Of a stretch of 64,000 nucleotides of DNA, positions 1 to 8,395 are shown in pieces. The DNA comes from Pseudomonas sp. UBA4617. GTDB lineage: Bacteria > Pseudomonadota > Gammaproteobacteria > Pseudomonadales > Pseudomonadaceae. The DNA is taken from the NCBI RefSeq assembly GCF_002386445.1, contig NZ_DGIR01000039.1:239190-303189 (forward strand), read 5' to 3'. Within the stretch, counting starts at the first letter, position 1. The number at the start of each line of letters is the position of its first letter. The notes below the pieces were generated by a model. That model was given only the letters and a program-made list of their open reading frames with translations, did no database searches and was not told the DNA's origin. The position numbers were made by a program, and so were the translations under genes.

Positions 1-647
1 TCGATGTCCACGCCCAGCCGGCCAATCAGCCCGATCATCGCCCGGGCCACCTGTTCCAGGTGCTGGTAGTCCACGCCGGAGCCGATGTGCATGTGCACGC
101 CCACCAGATGCAGGCCATTGGCCTTCACGCAGGCCAGCGCCTGGTCCAGCTGCTCGTGCCAGATGCCGTGCTTGCTGTTCTCGCCACCGGTGTTGGTCTT
201 GCGGCTGTGACCGTGGCCGAAACCGGGGTTGATGCGCAGCCACACGCGGTGGCCAGGGGAGCGTTCTCCCAACTGGCGCAGCATGTCGATGGAGCCGGCA
301 TTGACCTCGATCTTCGTCGCCACCACCCGCTCCAGGGTCGGCCGGTCCAGCGCATCGCAGGTCAGCACCACACCGGCGGGGTCGCCACCCACGCTTGCAC
401 CGGCAGCGAAGGCCCGCTCCATCTCGCCCAGCGATACCGCGTCCAGCACCAGGCCGTGGGCGCGCATCAGCCGCAGCACGTGCAGGTTGGGGTTGGCCTT
501 CTGGGCGAAGCGCACGGTGTCGAACACCTTCAGTTGTTCGACCCGTTCGGCGATGGTGCTGGCGTCGTAGGCCCACAGCGGCGTGCCGTGCTGGCGGGCT
601 GCCTCGGCCAGGAGGGGGAAGGGTGCGGTCATGGTGGCGCTACTCAT
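1..647 (-). CDS. lysA: Diaminopimelate decarboxylase, 5'-end fragment (cut by window edge)
   Basis: PLP-dependent decarboxylase that converts meso-diaminopimelate to L-lysine, the last step of lysine synthesis in the cytosol. Only the N-terminal ~215 residues are in the window; the gene runs off base 1. Visible are the PLP-lysine segment RFAQKANPN, the barrel segment following VLDAVSLGEMERA, and the HGHSRKTNTGGENSKHG and VGVHMHIGSG motifs of the fold-III decarboxylases. An in-frame ATG at 647 is used here; a second at 632 (MTAPFPLL) is also possible and neither has a clear ribosome binding site. It is divergent from a LysR regulator, the arrangement known for lysA-lysR pairs, which supports lysA over the related ornithine/arginine decarboxylases. 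Confidence 0.85.
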   Translation of the reverse strand, partial: MSSATMTAPFPLLAEAARQHGTPLWAYDASTIAERVEQLKVFDTVRFAQKANPNLHVLRLMRAHGLVLDAVSLGEMERAFAAGASVGGDPAGVVLTCDALDRPTLERVVATKIEVNAGSIDMLRQLGERSPGHRVWLRINPGFGHGHSRKTNTGGENSKHGIWHEQLDQALACVKANGLHLVGVHMHIGSGVDYQHLEQVARAMIGLIGRLGVDI

Positions 648-683
648 ATAAGGAAGCGATGAGGATGGCCCAAAGCGCAAATT

Positions 684-705
684 CAGAAAAATAGCTATTT
701 TTCTG
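684..705. promoter_or_regulatory. 22-bp perfect palindrome between lysA and lysR (candidate operator)
   Basis: Bases 684-705 form a perfect 22-bp inverted repeat with arms CAGAAAAATAG / CTATTTTTCTG and no loop. It lies 37 bases upstream of the lysA ATG and 50 bases upstream of the lysR ATG. Its position in a divergent LysR-type promoter and its AT-rich dyad make it the likely binding site for the neighbouring regulator. This is inference; no footprint is implied. Confidence 0.55.
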
Positions 706-714
706 CTGGCCATT

Positions 715-727
715 CATATCTGATATG
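715..727. promoter_or_regulatory. Second short palindrome, CATATC-T-GATATG
   Basis: Perfect 6+1+6 inverted repeat nine bases from the 22-bp palindrome, roughly one helical turn away. It could be the activation half of a LysR-type bipartite site, or part of a promoter. The sequence shows only the symmetry. Confidence 0.3.
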
Positions 728-754
728 CCTCTAGCCGATTTACCGGGTGCCGCC

Positions 755-1660
755 ATGAAATTGTCTGTTCGCCATATTGAAGTGTTCCGCGCCATCATGG
801 CTGCTGGCAGCGTCACCGGTGCGGCGCGCCTGCTGTTCACCTCGCAGCCCACTGTCAGTCGTGAACTGGCGCGGCTGGAACAGCTAACCGGCCTGAACCT
901 GTTCGAACGCGAGGCTGGGCGCCTGGTGGCGACCGCCCAGGCGTTGCTGTTGATAGAAGAGGTGGAGCGCGCCTACCTCGGGCTGGAACGGATCGAGCGC
1001 TTTGCCCAGGCCATTCGCAATTTCGAGCAAGGCCGGCTGGCTATCACTTGCCTGCCGCTGTTTTCCCAGACCTTGTTGCCCAGGGCGTGCCAGCGCTTTC
1101 ATCAGCAGCACCGGGGCGTGAGCGTGAGCATTCTGGCGCAGGAGTCGCCGTTGCTGGAGGAGTCGCTGGTCGCCCAGCAACATGACCTGGGCCTGACCGA
1201 GGTCGAGCAGATACCCCGCGGCGCGTACGGCGAATTACTGTTCAGCGCCAACATGGTCTGTGTGCTGCCCGAAGGTCACCCGCTGCAGGCCAAGGCCGAA
1301 CTGGAGCTGAGCGATTTCCACGAGGTCGACTTCATCAACCTGGCCAGCCTGGACACCTACCGGCAGCGCCTGGACCAGCACTTCCGGGCGGCGGGTGTGA
1401 ACCGGCGCACGGTCATCGAGACCACCAGCGCCGCCTCGGTGTGCGCCATGGTCAGGCAGGGCCTCGGGGTGGCGATCATCAACCCGCTGAGCGGGCTGGA
1501 GGCCGCGCAGGGCGGGTTGCCGATCCGCCGGTTGCGGGTATCGGTGCCGTACCAGGTGATGTTGATACGGCCCGACCACCGGCCTGCGTCGGCGGCGGTG
1601 GAGCCGTTCTGTGAGGCGTTGCGGGTACAGGCACAGGAAATGCAGGCGGCGTTGATCTGA
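755..1660 (+). CDS. lysR: LysR-family transcriptional regulator, probable activator of lysA
   Basis: 301-residue LysR-type regulator. The N-terminal winged helix-turn-helix is plain (HIEVFRAIMAAGSVTGAARLL, then SQPTVSRELARLE). It is followed by the linker helix and a two-lobed effector-binding domain ending in the usual C-terminal helix. The reading frame is open from an ATG at 725, but the start at 755 (MKLSVRHIEVF) puts the helix-turn-helix at the family's normal distance from the N-terminus; the ATG at 725 also lies inside a palindrome. Divergent orientation from lysA indicates control of lysine synthesis, by analogy with LysR of enteric bacteria that responds to diaminopimelate. Target and ligand are inferred from context only. 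Confidence 0.82.
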   Translation: MKLSVRHIEVFRAIMAAGSVTGAARLLFTSQPTVSRELARLEQLTGLNLFEREAGRLVATAQALLLIEEVERAYLGLERIERFAQAIRNFEQGRLAITCLPLFSQTLLPRACQRFHQQHRGVSVSILAQESPLLEESLVAQQHDLGLTEVEQIPRGAYGELLFSANMVCVLPEGHPLQAKAELELSDFHEVDFINLASLDTYRQRLDQHFRAAGVNRRTVIETTSAASVCAMVRQGLGVAIINPLSGLEAAQGGLPIRRLRVSVPYQVMLIRPDHRPASAAVEPFCEALRVQAQEMQAALI

Positions 1661-1683
1661 TGCCCACCACGGCGGTCCCCGCA

Positions 1684-1719
1684 GGAGCGGCTTTAGCCGC
1701 GAACACCGGCGAAGCCGGT
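1684..1719. repeat. REP-like element, two adjacent hairpins
   Basis: Just after the lysR stop: GCGGCT-tt-AGCCGC (1687-1700) followed by ACCGGC-gaa-GCCGGT (1705-1719), preceded by GCAGGAGCGG. The GGAGCGG-hairpin-CGCGAA order resembles the P. putida REP family in reverse. It sits between convergent genes, the usual REP location. Confidence 0.6.
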
Positions 1720-1754
1720 GCCATCCACCACGCTATCTGCTTGCCGGTGGGGCT

Positions 1755-2108
1755 TCACAGCTCGCAGACGAACGTGCCGGTCCCTTCCAGGATGTTCTCC
1801 AGGGTCTGCTTCACTTCATCCATATCGCTCAGCTCGCTGGTCAGGTTGATCTCCAGCGTTTCATCCCCCTTCAGCGCATCGCGGTCGCCGGCCGCCACTT
1901 CGATCAGCAGGCGTTTGGCGCTCAGGGTCACTTTCAACCCATCCAGCGTCGACGGTTCGTCGTCCAGCGTCAGGTCGACGGTGTCTTCGTCCGGGTAGCG
2001 GGTCAGCAGGAACATCTGGCCCTTGTCGCTGTGGCAGCACAGGGTCGCCATGTTGTCTTCCTCGTCATCGCAAGGGGTGGCGAACAGCAGGGCAGTATCG
2101 ATTTGCAT
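1755..2108 (-). CDS. Conserved hypothetical protein, acidic, 117 residues
   Basis: I do not recognise a named family. The product (MQIDTALLFATPCDDEED...) is strongly acidic and soluble, has no signal peptide or membrane segment, and has cysteines at CCHS and in the C-terminal FVCEL. The ATG at 2108 was chosen because the upstream in-frame ATG at 2126 would add only MIRALS and neither start has a clear ribosome binding site; an internal ATG (MATLCC) is a third option. Codon use is that of the neighbours, and the protein reads as an intact globular sequence with alternating strand and helix character, so I believe it is a real gene. It is convergent with lysR, and its start region faces the gdhB promoter region. 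Confidence 0.65.
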   Translation of the reverse strand: MQIDTALLFATPCDDEEDNMATLCCHSDKGQMFLLTRYPDEDTVDLTLDDEPSTLDGLKVTLSAKRLLIEVAAGDRDALKGDETLEINLTSELSDMDEVKQTLENILEGTGTFVCEL

Positions 2109-2223
2109 GGACAAGGCTCGGATCAAAGGAAACGGAAAGGAATTCTGACAGTCTTGTCGCCAGGCATAAACGTAAAGTTACCGCCCCTTGACCGAAATTG
2201 TCGCAGCGCTGCAAGCCTGAATG

Positions 2224-2237
2224 ACCGATCAGTCGGT
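2224..2237. promoter_or_regulatory. Palindrome ACCGA-tcag-TCGGT upstream of gdhB
   Basis: A 5+4+5 inverted repeat about 150 bases before the gdhB start, downstream of a TTGACC that could be a -35 element. The rest of the 274-base gap between the small acidic gene and gdhB shows no gene. The symmetry resembles TetR-type half sites, but a function is only a guess. Confidence 0.25.
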
Positions 2238-2382
2238 AAGCTTCGGCGAGCCCTGGGCGTGCCTGCGCACGTTCAACGCCTGGTTTTACCGTTCGCCTCG
2301 CCACGGGTTGGCTATCGTTGATCCGTACATGGCGCACGCAGCGACGCTTCAACTATTACAAAGCCCAAGCGGAGTACCACAG

Positions 2383-5300
2383 ATGGCGTTCTTCACCGCA
2401 GCCAGCAAAGCCGACTTCCAGCATCAACTGCAAGCGGCCCTGGCGCAGCACATCAGCGAACAGTCCCTGCCACAAGTGGCGCTGTTCGCCGAGCAGTTCT
2501 TCGGCATCATCTCTCTGGACGAACTCACCCAGCGCAGGCTTTCCGACCTGGCCGGCTGTACTCTTTCAGCCTGGCGCATCATCGAACGTTTCGACCCCGA
2601 GTACCCGCAAGTGCGGGTGTACAACCCCGATTACGAACGCAATGGCTGGCAGTCGACCCACTCGGTGGTCGAGGTGCTGCACCACGACCTGCCGTTCCTG
2701 GTCGACTCGGTGCGCACCGAGCTCAACCGCCGTGGCTACAGCATTCATACCCTGCAGACCACCGTGCTCAGCGTGCGCCGTGGCGCCAAGGGCGAATTGC
2801 TCGAACTGCTGCCCAAGGGTACCCAGGGCGAGGGCGTGCGCCATGAGTCGCTGATGTACCTGGAGATCGACCGTTGCGCCAATGCCTCCGAGCTGACGGT
2901 GCTGGCCCGCGAGATCGAGCAGGTGCTGGCCGAGGTGCGCGTGGTGGTGTCCGACTTCGAGCCGATGAAGGCCAAGCTGCGCGAAGTGCTGGCGGAAGTG
3001 GAGCAGACCGCCTTTGCCCCGGCGCAGCATGAAAAGGGCGAGGTCAAGGCATTCCTCGAGTGGCTGCTGGACAACCACTTCACCTTCCTCGGCTATGAAG
3101 AATTCACCGTCCAGGGCAACGCCGATGGCGGTCAGATGGTCTACGACGAGCAGTCCTTCCTCGGCCTGCCACGCCGCCTGCGCGTGGGCCTGACCAGCGA
3201 CGAGCTGCGCATCGAAGACTACGCCGTGGCCTACCTCAACGAGCCGCTGCTGCTGTCGTTCGCCAAAGCCGCGCTGCCCAGCCGCGTACACCGCCCGGCC
3301 TACCCGGACTACGTGTCGATCCGCCAGCTGGACGCCGATGGCAAGGTCATCAAGGAACACCGCTTCATGGGCCTGTACACTTCGTCGGTGTATGGCGAAA
3401 GCGTGCATGCCATCCCGTATATCCGGGTCAAGGTCAATGAAGTCGAGCGCCGCTCGGGCTTCGACCCCAAGGCCCACCTGGGCAAGGAACTGGCCCAGGT
3501 GCTGGAAGTGCTGCCGCGCGACGACCTGTTCCAGACCCCTATTGACGAACTGTTCAGCACCGTCATGTCGATCGTGCAGATCCAGGAACGCAACAAGATC
3601 CGGGTGTTCCTGCGCAAGGACCCGTACGGCCGCTTCTGCTACTGCCTGGCCTACGTGCCGCGGGAGATCTACTCCACCGAAGTGCGGCAGAAGATCCAGC
3701 AGGTCCTGATGGAGCGCCTGAAGGCCAGCGACTGCGAGTTCTGGACTTTCTTCTCCGAGTCGGTGCTGGCGCGCGTGCAGCTGATCCTGCGGGTAGACCC
3801 GAAGAACCGCATCGACATCGACCCGCAGCAGCTGGAACGCGAAGTTATCCAGGCCTGCCGCTCCTGGCACGACGACTATTCCACGCTGGTGATCGAGAAC
3901 TTCGGTGAGGCCCAGGGCACCAACATCCTCGCCGATTTCCCCAAGGGCTTCCCGGCTGGCTACCGCGAGCGCTTCGCCGCGCACTCGGCGGTGGTCGACC
4001 TGCAGCACGTGCTGAACCTGTCGGAAAGCAAGCCGCTGGCGATGAGCTTCTACCAGCCGCTGACCCAGGTCGGCGAGCGCATCCTGCATTGCAAGCTGTA
4101 CCACGCCGATACGCCGCTGGCGCTGTCCGATGTGCTGCCGATCCTGGAAAACCTCGGCCTGCGCGTGCTCGGCGAGTTCCCCTACCGGCTGCGCCATGCC
4201 AGCGGCCGCGAGTACTGGATTCACGACTTCGCCTTCACCTACAGCGAAGGCCTGAGCCTGGATATCCAGCAGCTCAACGACATCCTCCAGGACGCCTTCA
4301 TCCATATCGTCCGTGGCGATGCCGAGAACGACGCCTTCAACCGCCTGGTACTGACCGCCGGCCTGCCCTGGCGAGACGTGGCGCTGCTGCGCGCCTACGC
4401 CCGCTACCTGAAGCAGATCCGCCTGGGCTTCGACCTGGGCTATATCGCCAGCACCCTGAACAACCACACCGACATCGCCCGCGAGCTGACCCGGCTGTTC
4501 AAGACCCGCTTCTACCTGGCGCGCAAGCTCACCCAGGAAGACCTGGATGACAAGCAGCAGCGCCTGGAGCAGGCCATCCTGACCGCGCTGGACGACGTGC
4601 AGGTACTCAACGAAGACCGCATCCTGCGCCGCTACCTGGACCTGATCAAGGCCACCCTGCGCACCAACTTCTACCAGCCGGACGCCAACGGCCAGAACAA
4701 GTCTTACTTCAGCTTCAAGTTCAACCCCAAGCTGATCCCCGAGCTGCCCAAGCCGGTGCCCAAGTTCGAGATCTTCGTCTACTCGCCACGGGTCGAGGGT
4801 GTGCACCTGCGCTTCGGCAACGTGGCCCGCGGCGGCCTGCGCTGGTCCGACCGCGAGGAAGACTTCCGTACCGAGGTGCTTGGCCTGGTGAAAGCCCAGC
4901 AGGTGAAGAACTCGGTGATCGTGCCGGTCGGCGCCAAGGGCGGCTTCCTGCCGCGCCGCCTGCCGCTGGGCGGCAGCCGCGACGAGATCGCGGCCGAAGG
5001 CGTGGCGTGCTACCGCATCTTCATTTCCGGCCTGCTCGACATCACCGACAACCTCAAGGACGGTGGCGTGGTGCCGCCAGCCAACGTGGTGCGCCATGAT
5101 GATGACGACCCGTACCTGGTGGTGGCGGCCGACAAGGGCACCGCGACCTTCTCCGACATCGCCAACGGCATTGCCATCGACTACGGCTTCTGGCTGGGCG
5201 ACGCCTTCGCCTCGGGCGGTTCGGCCGGTTACGACCACAAGAAGATGGGTATTACCGCACGTGGCGCCTGGGTTGGCGTGCAGCGCCACTTCCGCGAGCG

Positions 5301-7248
5301 CGGCATCAATGTGCAGGAAGACCCGATCACCGTGATCGGCATTGGTGACATGGCCGGCGACGTGTTCGGCAACGGCCTGCTGATGTCCGACAAGCTGCAA
5401 CTGGTGGCTGCGTTCAACCACTTGCACATCTTCATCGACCCGAACCCGGAGCCGGCCTCCAGCTTTGCCGAACGCAAGCGCCTGTTCGAACTGCCGCGTT
5501 CGGCCTGGACCGACTACGACACCAGTATCATGTCCGAAGGCGGCGGGATCTTCCCGCGCAGTGCCAAGAGCATCGCCATCAGCCCGCAGATGAAAGAGCG
5601 CTTCGCCATCGAAGCCGACCGCCTGACCCCGACCGAGCTGCTCAACGCGCTGCTCAAGGCCCCGGTGGACCTGCTGTGGAACGGTGGCATCGGCACCTAC
5701 GTCAAGGCCAGCACCGAAAGCCACGCCGATGTCGGCGACAAGGCCAACGATGCGCTGCGGGTCAACGGCAACGAACTGCGCTGCAAGGTGGTGGGCGAGG
5801 GCGGCAACCTGGGCATGACCCAGCTTGGCCGGGTCGAGTTCGGCCTCAACGGCGGCGCCACCAACACCGACTTCATCGACAACGCTGGCGGCGTGGACTG
5901 CTCCGACCACGAGGTCAACATCAAGATCCTGCTCAATGAAGTGGTGCAGGGTGGCGACATGACCGAGAAGCAGCGCAACCAGCTGCTGGGCAGCATGACC
6001 GACGAAGTGGCCGGCCTGGTGCTGGGCAACAACTACAAGCAGACCCAGGCGCTGTCGCTGGCAGCCCGCCGCGCCCGCGAGCGGATTGCCGAATACAAGC
6101 GCCTGATGGCCGACCTCGAGGCCCGTGGCAAGCTCGACCGCGCTATCGAGTTCCTGCCGTCCGAAGAACAGCTGGCCGAACGCCTGGCCGCTGGCCAGGG
6201 CCTGACCCGGGCCGAGCTGTCGGTATTGATCTCGTACAGCAAGATCGACCTCAAGGAGCAACTGCTCAAGTCGCTGGTGCCGGACGACGACTACCTGACC
6301 CGCGACATGGAAACCGCCTTCCCGCCGTCGCTGGTCAGCAAGTTCGCCGAGGCCATGCGTCGCCACCGCCTCAAGCGCGAGATCGTCAGCACCCAGATCG
6401 CCAACGACCTGGTCAACAACATGGGCATCACCTTCGTCCAGCGCCTGAAGGAGTCGACCGGCATGAGTCCGGCCAACGTGGCCGGGGCCTATGTGATCGT
6501 GCGCGACATCTTCCACTTGCCGCACTGGTTCCGCCAGATCGAGGCGCTCGACTACCAGGTGCCGGCGGAAGTCCAGCTGACCCTGATGGACGAACTGATG
6601 CGCCTGGGACGCCGGGCGACCCGCTGGTTCCTGCGCAGCCGCCGCAACGAGCAGGACGCCGGGCGCGACGCCGCGCACTTCGGGCCGAAGATCGCGCAGC
6701 TGGGGCTCAAGCTCGACGAGCTGCTCGAAGGGCCGACCCGCGAGCGCTGGATGGTGCGTTACCAAGGCTTCGTCGAGGCTGGGGTGCCGGAGCTGCTGGC
6801 GCGCATGGTGGCCGGTACCAGCCATCTGTACACCCTGCTGCCGATCATCGAGGCGGCCGATGTCACCGGGCATGACCCGGCGCAGGTGGCCAAGGCGTTC
6901 TTCGCCGTGGGCAGCGCGCTGGACCTGACCTGGTACCTGCAGGAAATCAGCAACCTGCCGGTGGAGAACAACTGGCAGGCCCTGGCCCGCGAAGCCTTCC
7001 GCGACGACATCGACCTGCAGCAGCGGGCGATTACCATCTCGGTACTGCAGATGGCCGACGGGCCGGAAGACATGGACGTCCGAGTGGCGCTGTGGGCTGA
7101 GCAGCACCGGGTGATGGTGGAGCGCTGGCGCGCCATGCTCGACGACCTGCGTAACGCCACTGGTACCGACTATGCGATGTACGCGGTGGCCAACCGCGAG
7201 CTGGTCGACCTGGCCATGAGCGGGCAGGCGACGGTGCTGCCGTCCTGA
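2383..7248 (+). CDS. gdhB: NAD-specific glutamate dehydrogenase, large (180 kDa) class
   Basis: 1621-residue NAD-dependent glutamate dehydrogenase that oxidatively deaminates glutamate to 2-oxoglutarate and ammonium. The length fits the L-GDH180 class of Pseudomonas. The catalytic part begins near residue 800: FGNVARGGLRWSDR, the lysine-bearing VGAKGGFLPRR, the conserved VIGIGDMAGDVFGNG in the nucleotide-binding half, and NGGIGTYVK. The long N-terminal third is the ACT-like regulatory region of this class. The frame is open from 2221, but ATG 2383 has GGAG at 2371 and gives the family N-terminus MAFFTAASKADFQ. It is transcribed alone and ends in a strong terminator. The class is known for allosteric control and a role in amino-acid catabolism; arginine-type induction is not visible here. 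A 1513-codon open frame on the opposite strand is a codon-bias shadow. Confidence 0.96.
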   Translation: MAFFTAASKADFQHQLQAALAQHISEQSLPQVALFAEQFFGIISLDELTQRRLSDLAGCTLSAWRIIERFDPEYPQVRVYNPDYERNGWQSTHSVVEVLHHDLPFLVDSVRTELNRRGYSIHTLQTTVLSVRRGAKGELLELLPKGTQGEGVRHESLMYLEIDRCANASELTVLAREIEQVLAEVRVVVSDFEPMKAKLREVLAEVEQTAFAPAQHEKGEVKAFLEWLLDNHFTFLGYEEFTVQGNADGGQMVYDEQSFLGLPRRLRVGLTSDELRIEDYAVAYLNEPLLLSFAKAALPSRVHRPAYPDYVSIRQLDADGKVIKEHRFMGLYTSSVYGESVHAIPYIRVKVNEVERRSGFDPKAHLGKELAQVLEVLPRDDLFQTPIDELFSTVMSIVQIQERNKIRVFLRKDPYGRFCYCLAYVPREIYSTEVRQKIQQVLMERLKASDCEFWTFFSESVLARVQLILRVDPKNRIDIDPQQLEREVIQACRSWHDDYSTLVIENFGEAQGTNILADFPKGFPAGYRERFAAHSAVVDLQHVLNLSESKPLAMSFYQPLTQVGERILHCKLYHADTPLALSDVLPILENLGLRVLGEFPYRLRHASGREYWIHDFAFTYSEGLSLDIQQLNDILQDAFIHIVRGDAENDAFNRLVLTAGLPWRDVALLRAYARYLKQIRLGFDLGYIASTLNNHTDIARELTRLFKTRFYLARKLTQEDLDDKQQRLEQAILTALDDVQVLNEDRILRRYLDLIKATLRTNFYQPDANGQNKSYFSFKFNPKLIPELPKPVPKFEIFVYSPRVEGVHLRFGNVARGGLRWSDREEDFRTEVLGLVKAQQVKNSVIVPVGAKGGFLPRRLPLGGSRDEIAAEGVACYRIFISGLLDITDNLKDGGVVPPANVVRHDDDDPYLVVAADKGTATFSDIANGIAIDYGFWLGDAFASGGSAGYDHKKMGITARGAWVGVQRHFRERGINVQEDPITVIGIGDMAGDVFGNGLLMSDKLQLVAAFNHLHIFIDPNPEPASSFAERKRLFELPRSAWTDYDTSIMSEGGGIFPRSAKSIAISPQMKERFAIEADRLTPTELLNALLKAPVDLLWNGGIGTYVKASTESHADVGDKANDALRVNGNELRCKVVGEGGNLGMTQLGRVEFGLNGGATNTDFIDNAGGVDCSDHEVNIKILLNEVVQGGDMTEKQRNQLLGSMTDEVAGLVLGNNYKQTQALSLAARRARERIAEYKRLMADLEARGKLDRAIEFLPSEEQLAERLAAGQGLTRAELSVLISYSKIDLKEQLLKSLVPDDDYLTRDMETAFPPSLVSKFAEAMRRHRLKREIVSTQIANDLVNNMGITFVQRLKESTGMSPANVAGAYVIVRDIFHLPHWFRQIEALDYQVPAEVQLTLMDELMRLGRRATRWFLRSRRNEQDAGRDAAHFGPKIAQLGLKLDELLEGPTRERWMVRYQGFVEAGVPELLARMVAGTSHLYTLLPIIEAADVTGHDPAQVAKAFFAVGSALDLTWYLQEISNLPVENNWQALAREAFRDDIDLQQRAITISVLQMADGPEDMDVRVALWAEQHRVMVERWRAMLDDLRNATGTDYAMYAVANRELVDLAMSGQATVLPS

Positions 7249-7268
7249 GCTTGATGACGCGGTAAATA

Positions 7269-7297
7269 AAGCCCCGGCAGCGATGCCGGGGCTTTTT
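7269..7297 (+). terminator. Intrinsic terminator after gdhB
   Basis: Nine-bp GC-rich stem GCCCCGGCA (7271-7279) / TGCCGGGGC (7284-7292) with a GCGA loop, followed by TTTTT, 22 bases after the gdhB stop. Confidence 0.9.
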
Positions 7298-7338
7298 CAT
7301 GGTGTCTGGCGCGGATTTTGTGGTGGTGCAGATATCGA

Positions 7339-7356
7339 GCGCCGCCCGCGCGGCGC
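7339..7356. repeat. GC-rich palindromic repeat, short copy
   Basis: GCGCCGC-ccgc-GCGGCGC, preceded by TCGA. The same CGAGCGCCGCCCGCG core recurs inside the long palindrome at 20356-20417, so this looks like one member of a dispersed intergenic repeat family. It lies between the gdhB terminator and the end of ppsR. Confidence 0.5.
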
Positions 7357-7399
7357 GCGACCTCACTGACGATAAAAATCTTGTGGCGCGCCCTTCGCC

Positions 7400-8218
7400 T
7401 TACTTGAACCGGCGCTCCACCCCTTTCTCGACCAGGATCTTGGCCGAAATCTCTTCCACCGAGAAATGCGTGGAATTGATATGTGGAATGTTCTCCCGGC
7501 GGAACAGGCTTTCCACCTCGCGCACTTCGAACTCGCACTGGGCAAAACTCGAATAGCGGCTGTTGGGTTTGCGCTCGTGGCGGATGGCGGTGAGGCGGTC
7601 GGGGTCGATGGTCAGGCCGAACAGCTTGTTGTGGTGCTTTTTCAATACTGCCGGCAACTGCAGACGCTCCATGTCGTCTTCGGTCAGCGGGTAGTTGGCG
7701 GCACGGATGCCGAACTGCATGGCCATGTACAGGCAGGTCGGGGTCTTGCCGCAGCGCGACACCCCGACCAGGATCAGGTCGGCCTTGTCGTAGTAATGGG
7801 TGCGCGCGCCATCATCGTTGTCCAGGGCAAAGTTGACTGCCTCGATGCGCTCCATGTAGTTGGAATTGCCGCCGATCGAGTGCGATTTACCGACGGAATA
7901 CGACGAGTGGGCAGTCAATTCCTGTTCGAGCGGGGATAAAAACGAAGAAAAGATGTCGATCATGAAGCCGTTCGAGGTCGCCAGGATTTCCCGGATGTCC
8001 TGATTGACGATGGTGTCGAAGATGATCGGGCGGACACCGTCGCGCTCGGCTGCGGCATTGATCTGCTGGACCATGGTCCGTGCCTTGTCCGGCGAATCGA
8101 TATAGGGACGAGTGAATTTATTGAAAGGAATGCTCTCGAATTGAGCGAGCAGACTCTGGCCCAGGGTTTCGGCAGTGATGCCGGTGCCGTCGGAGATGAA
8201 GAACGCGGTTCGTTTCAT
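7400..8218 (-). CDS. ppsR: Phosphoenolpyruvate synthase regulatory protein (bifunctional kinase/pyrophosphorylase)
   Basis: 272-residue DUF299/PSRP protein. In this family one protein inactivates PEP synthase by ADP-dependent phosphorylation of an active-site threonine and reactivates it by Pi-dependent dephosphorylation. Seen here: N-terminal MKRTAFFISDGTGITAETLG, the P-loop-like GVSRCGKTPTCLYMA in the middle, and a C-terminal YSSFAQCEFEVREVE segment, all typical. An open frame extends to 8299, but ATG 8218 gives the canonical start. It is divergent from ppsA, its substrate's gene, with a 177-base shared intergenic region, which makes the assignment very secure. Confidence 0.95.
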   Translation of the reverse strand: MKRTAFFISDGTGITAETLGQSLLAQFESIPFNKFTRPYIDSPDKARTMVQQINAAAERDGVRPIIFDTIVNQDIREILATSNGFMIDIFSSFLSPLEQELTAHSSYSVGKSHSIGGNSNYMERIEAVNFALDNDDGARTHYYDKADLILVGVSRCGKTPTCLYMAMQFGIRAANYPLTEDDMERLQLPAVLKKHHNKLFGLTIDPDRLTAIRHERKPNSRYSSFAQCEFEVREVESLFRRENIPHINSTHFSVEEISAKILVEKGVERRFK

Positions 8219-8395
8219 TTGCGATCTGGGCCTTAAGCTGATGACGTTTCTTGGATATGATAAGTTCGGTTTGCCGAATGCGGCTGTCGGCATTCTCACT
8301 TATTTTCCATGTACAGGCCACAAGCGTCCGGCCAAGTCAATGAAGGCAGGCGGGCGCCCTTGAGCTTTTCCAACACAGTTAGTGGAGAGATCACC

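Noticed and set aside
2566..7107. 1513-codon open frame on the minus strand opposite gdhB
   Set aside because: It mirrors the codon bias of gdhB: the product is rich in His, Gln, Val and Leu with no domain pattern, as expected from antisense of GC-rich third positions.
8230..8260. Cra/FruR-like half site (GAAACG) between ppsR and ppsA
   Set aside because: Only one half matches, and Cra of P. putida is thought to control fru genes, not ppsA.
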